DNA from: Halorubrum laminariae
GTDB lineage: Archaea > Halobacteriota > Halobacteria > Halobacteriales > Haloferacaceae
NCBI RefSeq assembly: GCF_024494655.1
Contig: NZ_JANHDL010000001.1
Location: forward strand, 248,001 to 312,000
Direction of reading: 5' to 3'
DNA length: 64,000 nucleotides
Under the pieces are notes generated by a model. It was not told where the DNA came from. It searched no databases and saw only the letters and a program-made list of their open reading frames with translations. Both the position numbers and the translations under genes were made by a program. Positions 59,191 through 64,000 of the stretch are shown piece after piece. Every line of letters starts with the position of its first letter. The first letter of the stretch is position 1.

Positions 59191-60612
59191 ATGAAAGAGT
59201 ACCAAACCATCACCGAGATCAGCGGCCCGCTGGTGTACGCCGAGGTCGACGAGGCCATCGGATACGACGAGATCGTCGAGATCGAGACGGCACAGGGGGA
59301 GACGCTGCGCGGACAGGTGCTCGAATCCTCGGATGGCGTCGTCGCCATCCAAGTGTTCGAGGGCACCTCCGGTATTGACCAGAACGCGTCCGTCCGCTTC
59401 TTGGGCGAGACGATGAAGATGCCCGTCACCGAGGATCTGCTCGGGCGGGTCCTCGACGGGTCCGGCCGTCCGATCGACGACGGTCCGGAGATTGTCCCCG
59501 AGGAGCGACAGGACATCGTCGGCGCGGCGATCAACCCGTACTCCCGGGAGTACCCGGAGGAGTTCATCGAGACGGGCGTCTCCGCGATCGACGGCATGAA
59601 CACGCTCGTTCGCGGACAGAAGCTCCCGATCTTCTCCAGTTCCGGCCAGCCGCACAGCGAACTGGCGATGCAGATCGCCCGGCAGGCCAGCGTGCCCGAA
59701 GAGGAGGAGGGCGACGACGAAGAGGGCTCCGAGTTTGCTGTCATCTTCGGCGCGATGGGGATCACCCAAGAGGAGGCTAACGAGTTCATGGAGGACTTCG
59801 AGCGCACCGGCGCGCTGGAGCGCTCCGTCGTCTTCATGAACCTCGCGGACGACCCCGCAGTCGAGCGGACGGTTACCCCGCGGATGGTGCTCACCACGGC
59901 CGAGTACCTCGCCTTCGAGAAGGACTACCACGTCCTCGTCATCCTCACAGACATGACCAACTACTGCGAGGCGCTCCGCGAGATCGGCGCGGCTCGCGAG
60001 GAGGTCCCCGGTCGTCGTGGCTACCCGGGATACATGTACACCGACCTAGCGCAGCTGTACGAGCGAGCCGGACGGATCCAAGGTCGTGATGGGTCGGTGA
60101 CGCAGATCCCGATCCTCACGATGCCGGGCGACGACGACACCCACCCGATTCCAGACCTGACCGGGTACATCACGGAGGGGCAGATCTACGTTGATCCCAA
60201 CCTGAACAGTCAGGGACTTCAGCCGCCGATCAACGTCCTTCCCAGCCTGTCGCGGCTGATGGACGACGGGATCGGCGAGGGACTCACGCGCGAGGACCAC
60301 GCCGATGTGAAAGACCAGATGTTCGCGGCGTATGCGGAGGGCGAGGATCTCCGCGACCTCGTGAACATCGTCGGCCGCGAGGCGCTCTCCGAGCTCGACA
60401 ACAGGTATCTCGACTTCGCGGACGCCTTCGAGTCGGAGTTTGTCGACCAAGGCTTCGACCAGAACCGCAGCATCGAGGAGACGCTGGAGATCGGCTGGGA
60501 CCTGATCTCGATGCTCCCGAAGGACGCTCTCAACCGGATCGACGAGGAGTTTATCGAGGAGCACTACCGCGAGGACGACTCCGAGCGCGAAGTCATCGAA
60601 GCGGCCGACTGA
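59191..60612 (+). CDS. atpB: A-type ATP synthase subunit B
   Basis: 473 residues. Non-catalytic, regulatory nucleotide-binding subunit that alternates with A in the head: [83 protein letters not shown]. The P-loop is replaced, as usual for B subunits. Last gene of the tightly packed run; atpD follows after 122 bp. Confidence 0.97.
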   Translation: MKEYQTITEISGPLVYAEVDEAIGYDEIVEIETAQGETLRGQVLESSDGVVAIQVFEGTSGIDQNASVRFLGETMKMPVTEDLLGRVLDGSGRPIDDGPEIVPEERQDIVGAAINPYSREYPEEFIETGVSAIDGMNTLVRGQKLPIFSSSGQPHSELAMQIARQASVPEEEEGDDEEGSEFAVIFGAMGITQEEANEFMEDFERTGALERSVVFMNLADDPAVERTVTPRMVLTTAEYLAFEKDYHVLVILTDMTNYCEALREIGAAREEVPGRRGYPGYMYTDLAQLYERAGRIQGRDGSVTQIPILTMPGDDDTHPIPDLTGYITEGQIYVDPNLNSQGLQPPINVLPSLSRLMDDGIGEGLTREDHADVKDQMFAAYAEGEDLRDLVNIVGREALSELDNRYLDFADAFESEFVDQGFDQNRSIEETLEIGWDLISMLPKDALNRIDEEFIEEHYREDDSEREVIEAAD

Positions 60613-60734
60613 TCGGTCACGTCTCGATTCCGCTTTTTCGCCGGGATATACTCTCGAGTGGCGGCGTTGCCGAGCGATGCGGTTCGTCGCGTCTAAAAAG
60701 AATTAACCACCTCGGAGCGGAACGTTTCCCCAAG

Positions 60735-61430
60735 ATGGCCAAGGACGTCAAACCGACACGCAAGAATTTGATGGCGATCGAGGACCGCATCGAACTCTCC
60801 GAGCGCGGTCACGACACCCTCGAACAGAAGCGTGACGGCCTCATTATGGAGTTTATGGACATCCTCGATCAGGCGCAGGATGTTCGATCAGACGTCTCCG
60901 AGAACTATGAGACGGCACAGCGCACAATTGACATGGCCCGAGCGATGGAGGGCGACGTGGCCGTTCGGGGCGCGGCCGCGGCGCTGAAAGAGCACCCCGA
61001 GATCACGACCCAATCGAAGAACATCATGGGCGTGGTCGTCCCGCAGATCGAGTCCTCGAAGGTGAAAAAGAGCCTCGACGAGCGGGGATACGGCCTGCTC
61101 GGCTCCTCCGCCCGCATCGACGAGGCAGCCGACGCTTACGAGGAACTCCTTGAGTCGATCATCCTCGCTGCCGAAGTCGAGACGGCGATGAAAAAGATGC
61201 TCACGGAGATTGAGACCACCAAGCGTCGCGTGAATGCCCTAGAGTTCACCCTCCTGCCCCGACTGTACGAGAATCAGGAGTACATCGAGCAGAAACTCGA
61301 AGAACAGGAGCGCGAGGAGACCTTCCGGCTGAAGAAGATCAAAGCGAAAAAAGAGGAAGAAGAGAAGGCGGAAGAAGAGGAACCGACGGTTGAGAGTTCG
61401 GCGGTCGAAGAACCCGAAGCGGCCGACTGA
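60735..61430 (+). CDS. atpD: A-type ATP synthase subunit D
   Basis: 231 residues. Central-shaft coiled coil: [20 protein letters not shown] near the start and [20 protein letters not shown] at the other end of the hairpin, with an acidic Glu/Lys-rich tail. It is separated from atpB by 122 bp holding TCTAAAAAGAATT (60692-60704), so it may have its own promoter while still receiving readthrough. Ends the gene cluster. Confidence 0.94.
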   Translation: MAKDVKPTRKNLMAIEDRIELSERGHDTLEQKRDGLIMEFMDILDQAQDVRSDVSENYETAQRTIDMARAMEGDVAVRGAAAALKEHPEITTQSKNIMGVVVPQIESSKVKKSLDERGYGLLGSSARIDEAADAYEELLESIILAAEVETAMKKMLTEIETTKRRVNALEFTLLPRLYENQEYIEQKLEEQEREETFRLKKIKAKKEEEEKAEEEEPTVESSAVEEPEAAD

Positions 61431-61648
61431 CCCGGCGGCAGAATCCGCCTCTGCTTTTCCGGCCCTACCCGCTTGACTTCCCACTGCGCCTGAGACCGCA
61501 GTGTCTTGGAACGGTTAGCATACGCGTGTTGTCCTTCGGAAATCGTTCAATACGCACGCTATCTCTGCTATCTGTTTCACTGTCATTTCTGATGAAATAA
61601 ACGCGGATGAGAATCAAACAGATACCGGTCTCTCCTCCTAAATGGACC
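61431..61648. other. 218-bp convergent spacer
   Basis: Between atpD and the riboflavin synthase gene, which reads toward it. Holds CTGCTTTTCC shortly after the atpD stop, a short T-run that may act as terminator, and an A+T-richer stretch (61555-61625) near the 3' end of the riboflavin synthase gene. No gene seen. Confidence 0.5.
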
Positions 61649-62278
61649 CTAGACGTACCCGCCGACCATATTCTCGACGTACTTCGCGATCACGTCAACC
61701 TCCAAGTGGACCGGGTCGCCGGCCGACTTCTCCGAGAGCGTCGTGAGTTCGTAGGTTGTCGGAATGATGGCGACATCGAACTCCTCGTCCCGTTTCTCTG
61801 CCACGGTCAGCGAGATTCCGTCGAGCGTCACCGATCCCTTATCGACGAGGTAGTCACCGTGCCTCTTGGGGATCGAGAAGGTGAACCGCCAGTCCTCGCC
61901 GACGCGCTTGATCGCGGTCACCTCGGCGACGGTGTCGACGTGACCCTGCACCACATGGCCGTCGAACCGTCCGTCGGCGGGCATCGCGCGCTCGACGTTG
62001 ACGGGGTCACCCTCACGGAGTTCGCCGAGGTACGTCTTCGCGACCGTCTCGCTCGCGAGGAACACCTCGAACCAGTTGTCCTTGGCCGGGTCGTCAGCGT
62101 TCGCTCCGCCGCCTCCAACCGCGTACTCTTCGACCGTGAGACAGACGCCGCTGACGCTTATCGACTGGCCGTGGTGGAGGTTGTCGAAGCCGTCGACGCC
62201 GATCCGTAGTCGGAGCCCGTCCGCGGTCTCGGTCCGCGCGCGGACCGTTCCGGTGTCCTCGACGATGCCGGTGAACAT
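61649..62278 (-). CDS. Riboflavin synthase, alpha-subunit type
   Basis: 209 residues from ATG 62278 (MFTGIVEDTGTVRARTET); an upstream start would add 8 residues. Dismutes two lumazines into riboflavin. Two lumazine-binding barrels: the first with SISVSGVCLTVEEYAV and FEVFLASETVAKTYLGELRE, the second with FDGHVVQGHVDTVAEVTAI and GSVTLDGISLTVAEKRD. This is the bacterial-type trimeric enzyme, not the unrelated archaeal RibC found in methanogens. With rbkA-ribB at 32-34 kb it gives three steps of flavin synthesis in the window. Confidence 0.94.
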   Translation of the reverse strand: MFTGIVEDTGTVRARTETADGLRLRIGVDGFDNLHHGQSISVSGVCLTVEEYAVGGGGANADDPAKDNWFEVFLASETVAKTYLGELREGDPVNVERAMPADGRFDGHVVQGHVDTVAEVTAIKRVGEDWRFTFSIPKRHGDYLVDKGSVTLDGISLTVAEKRDEEFDVAIIPTTYELTTLSEKSAGDPVHLEVDVIAKYVENMVGGYV

Positions 62279-62425
62279 ATCCGAACTGAGCGCGCGCGAC
62301 ACATATCGGTTCGGCCTTCGGTCGGTCGGCGGTCGTCCAACGATCGCCCTGTACCCGTCTCGCGACCATCCAGCACCCGGCCCGCGACGAGCCGTTTTTG
62401 TCCCCCGGGAGTCAACCCAACCCCG

Positions 62426-62767
62426 ATGAGACTCGGCGTGATGGACATGATCGGACTGGCGGCGTCGCTCGTCTTCGCACTCCCGCTCGCGAACTACGCC
62501 GTCATCCGGCTGCTCGCCGGCGAACTCGCGCTTGGCGTCGGTCTACTTGTCGTCGCCACCGCGATGGTCGTCCTCCCGCAGTACTTCCTCGATCCGGGAC
62601 GGATCCTGCGGGAACTGCTCGCGGGACTGCTCCCGCGTCAGCTCCGCGGGTTCGTCGTGTCCGACTCCGCAGCGGCGTCGGCCGATCCGGATGCGACCGA
62701 ATCGGACCCGTCCGAAGCGGATCCCGCCGAGGCGACGCCCGAGGATGCGACCGCAGTCGAGAAGTGA
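62426..62767 (+). CDS. Small two-helix membrane protein
   Basis: 113 residues. Two helices: GLAASLVFALPLANYAVIRL (about 9-28) and LALGVGLLVVATAMVVLPQY (about 34-53), then LRELLAGLLPRQLRGFVVSD and a disordered acidic tail (SADPDATESDPSEADPAEAT). The tail and size are common among haloarchaeal small membrane proteins; function unknown. Divergent from riboflavin synthase and convergent with the M24-fold gene. Confidence 0.75.
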   Translation: MRLGVMDMIGLAASLVFALPLANYAVIRLLAGELALGVGLLVVATAMVVLPQYFLDPGRILRELLAGLLPRQLRGFVVSDSAAASADPDATESDPSEADPAEATPEDATAVEK

Positions 62768-62809
62768 GCGCCGGCCGCGGTCGAGACGTGGACCGTTCGC
62801 GTCTCGGGT

Positions 62810-64000
62810 TCACTCGCGTGTAGCCGGTACCATCCCGAGCGGGTACTCTGCGAGCAGTTCGTAGCCGTCCTCGGTGACGACGGCGAGATCACCCAGCCGG
62901 ACGCCGCCAATGGCGGAGTCGTACACGCCCGGATCGACGGCGACCACGTGTCCGGTGCGAAGTTCGCCCGCGCGCGACAGCGACGGTGCCTCGTGGCGGC
63001 TCATGCCGACGCCGTGGCCGGCGTCGTGGAGGAATCCGGGCTCGCCCTCGTCGGCGTTCGGATCGAAGCCGTACGCCGCCAGCTCGGCGGCCGTCTCCCC
63101 GTGGACGGTCTTGGCCGGGACGCCAGGCTCGATCTCTGCGAGTGCGACCTCCCTAGCCGACTCGACCGCGACGGACGCCCGCCGCTCCCAACCGCCGTCG
63201 CCGTCGACGACGAACGTCCGTGTCAGGTTGCCGCGATACCCGTCGGGGCCGCGCGGCGAGACGCCGATCAACACCGTTTCGCCCGGGCGGATCGGTTCGT
63301 CGCCGCGGTAGTGACGGTCGGCCGCGGATCGTCCGACGCCGATCGCGGTGTCGCCGGCGTCGCTGACGCCGCTCACGGCGAGCGCCGCGTTCACCTCGCG
63401 GCGGAGTCGCTCCGTCGCCAGCGGTTCGCCGTTCCAGCGGAGAATCGGCTCTCCTGTCCCGTCCGCGTCGACAGCGCTCTCCGCCAGCACGGTCTCTGCG
63501 CGTGCCATTCCCGTGGCCGCCGCGCGTTGGACGCGGCGAAGTCGGTCGATCTCGGCCGCGGTCTTTCGCGCTCGGGCATCCGCGACCGCGTCGGTCGAGG
63601 CGAGGGCGTTGCCGGCGCGTTCGAGGTAGACGGCGGCGTCGTGGGGGATCGACGGCGGAACGAGCAGCGTCCGGTCACCGTCTTCGTTCCCGTCGCTGTC
63701 CTCGTTCCCATCGTCACCGAGCAGGTCGCGCACGACCGCCGCCGCGCGCTCGCCCGCGTGGCCACCGGTGCGCTCGGTCCGAACCGCGCGCACGACACCG
63801 TCGTGGAACTCGCCGTCGCCGTCAGAGGCTCCATTCTCGCTTTGAGTGCGTGCGCTCGAGACGAACTCACGGTCGGCCCGTTCGCGAAACAGCGACGGAA
63901 CACAGCAGACGGCGCGACCCGCGGCGTCGGCGTCGCTCCTGTCGTCGCTCGGGACGACGACCAGCGCGTACGCCCGATCCGGGCCGGAAAAGCGCGTGAG
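62810..64000 (-). CDS. M24-fold protein, probably inactive (5' end outside window)
   Basis: At least 396 residues; the frame is open to the window edge, so the start lies beyond 64000. N-terminal creatinase-like part (LTRFSGPDRAYALVVVPSDD) then the M24 domain. Of the five metal ligands only His (HDAGHGVGMSRHE) is intact. The two Asp are Gly and Asn (VLIGVSPRG, YRGNLTRTFVV), the first Glu is Asp (VAVDPGVYDS), the second is Gly (VRLGDLAVV). It is therefore likely a pseudoenzyme with a binding or regulatory role, unlike the intact peptidase at 46-47 kb. Confidence 0.82.
   Translation of the reverse strand, partial: LTRFSGPDRAYALVVVPSDDRSDADAAGRAVCCVPSLFRERADREFVSSARTQSENGASDGDGEFHDGVVRAVRTERTGGHAGERAAAVVRDLLGDDGNEDSDGNEDGDRTLLVPPSIPHDAAVYLERAGNALASTDAVADARARKTAAEIDRLRRVQRAAATGMARAETVLAESAVDADGTGEPILRWNGEPLATERLRREVNAALAVSGVSDAGDTAIGVGRSAADRHYRGDEPIRPGETVLIGVSPRGPDGYRGNLTRTFVVDGDGGWERRASVAVESAREVALAEIEPGVPAKTVHGETAAELAAYGFDPNADEGEPGFLHDAGHGVGMSRHEAPSLSRAGELRTGHVVAVDPGVYDSAIGGVRLGDLAVVTEDGYELLAEYPLGMVPATRE

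Overview
The window is chromosomal DNA from a halophilic archaeon (class Halobacteria; a Halorubrum-like genus is my best guess, from general gene order only). It is strongly G+C-rich, and the predicted proteins are very acidic (Asp/Glu-rich tails and linkers). It carries archaeal-only genes: an A-type ATP synthase operon, CTP-dependent riboflavin kinase, TiaS, CarS, GfcR and a FolC-DHPS fusion. Many promoters place a TATA box 25-30 bp before the start codon, as expected for leaderless haloarchaeal transcripts. No phage, transposase, integrase or CRISPR array is visible.

Layout. 1-3.2 kb: 3' part of cysS, then an RCK-C protein with a cation/proton antiporter. 3.2-9.1 kb: ilvA, a possible structured RNA, a sensor kinase followed by a small gene with an apparent 1-nt frameshift, a large SpoIIM-family membrane protein, and gfcR. 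9.3-16.3 kb: purine permease, glutaredoxin-like and DUF192 proteins, a PAS histidine kinase and topA, followed by an ORF-free G+C-rich block. 16.3-26.2 kb: a DR2241/CbiX pair, pheA, an RNase R-type nuclease, MaoC hydratase, MFS transporter and several unassigned genes.

26.2-31 kb is the most distinctive part. It is a compact metal/iron regulon marked by five copies of an operator close to TTTAGGCTAGCCTAAA. The genes are a secreted CARDB-like protein and a Tat lipoprotein (ABC-type iron/cobalamin binding fold), DpsA ferritin, a 55-residue protein plus an amphi-Trp protein, and a small acidic-tailed protein co-transcribed with a short DtxR-family regulator. At three of these promoters the operator lies between TATA box and start codon, so the regulator probably represses the cluster and itself.

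31-47.9 kb: a secreted nuclease, tRNA-Ala(CGC) with a 13-bp duplicate of its 3' end, rbkA-ribB, ilvE, DUF502, proline dehydrogenase, carS, an ABC-2 exporter, folCP, a DHH phosphoesterase, thioredoxin reductase, an intact M24 peptidase and small zinc-ribbon proteins. 48-52.2 kb: tiaS, an archaeal HTH regulator and a MinD4-like ATPase with a long acidic tail. 52.4-61.4 kb: the ATP synthase operon atpHIKECFAB with atpD just downstream. 61.6-64 kb: riboflavin synthase (complementing the rbkA-ribB pair), a small membrane protein, and an M24-fold protein that runs off the end and lacks most metal ligands.
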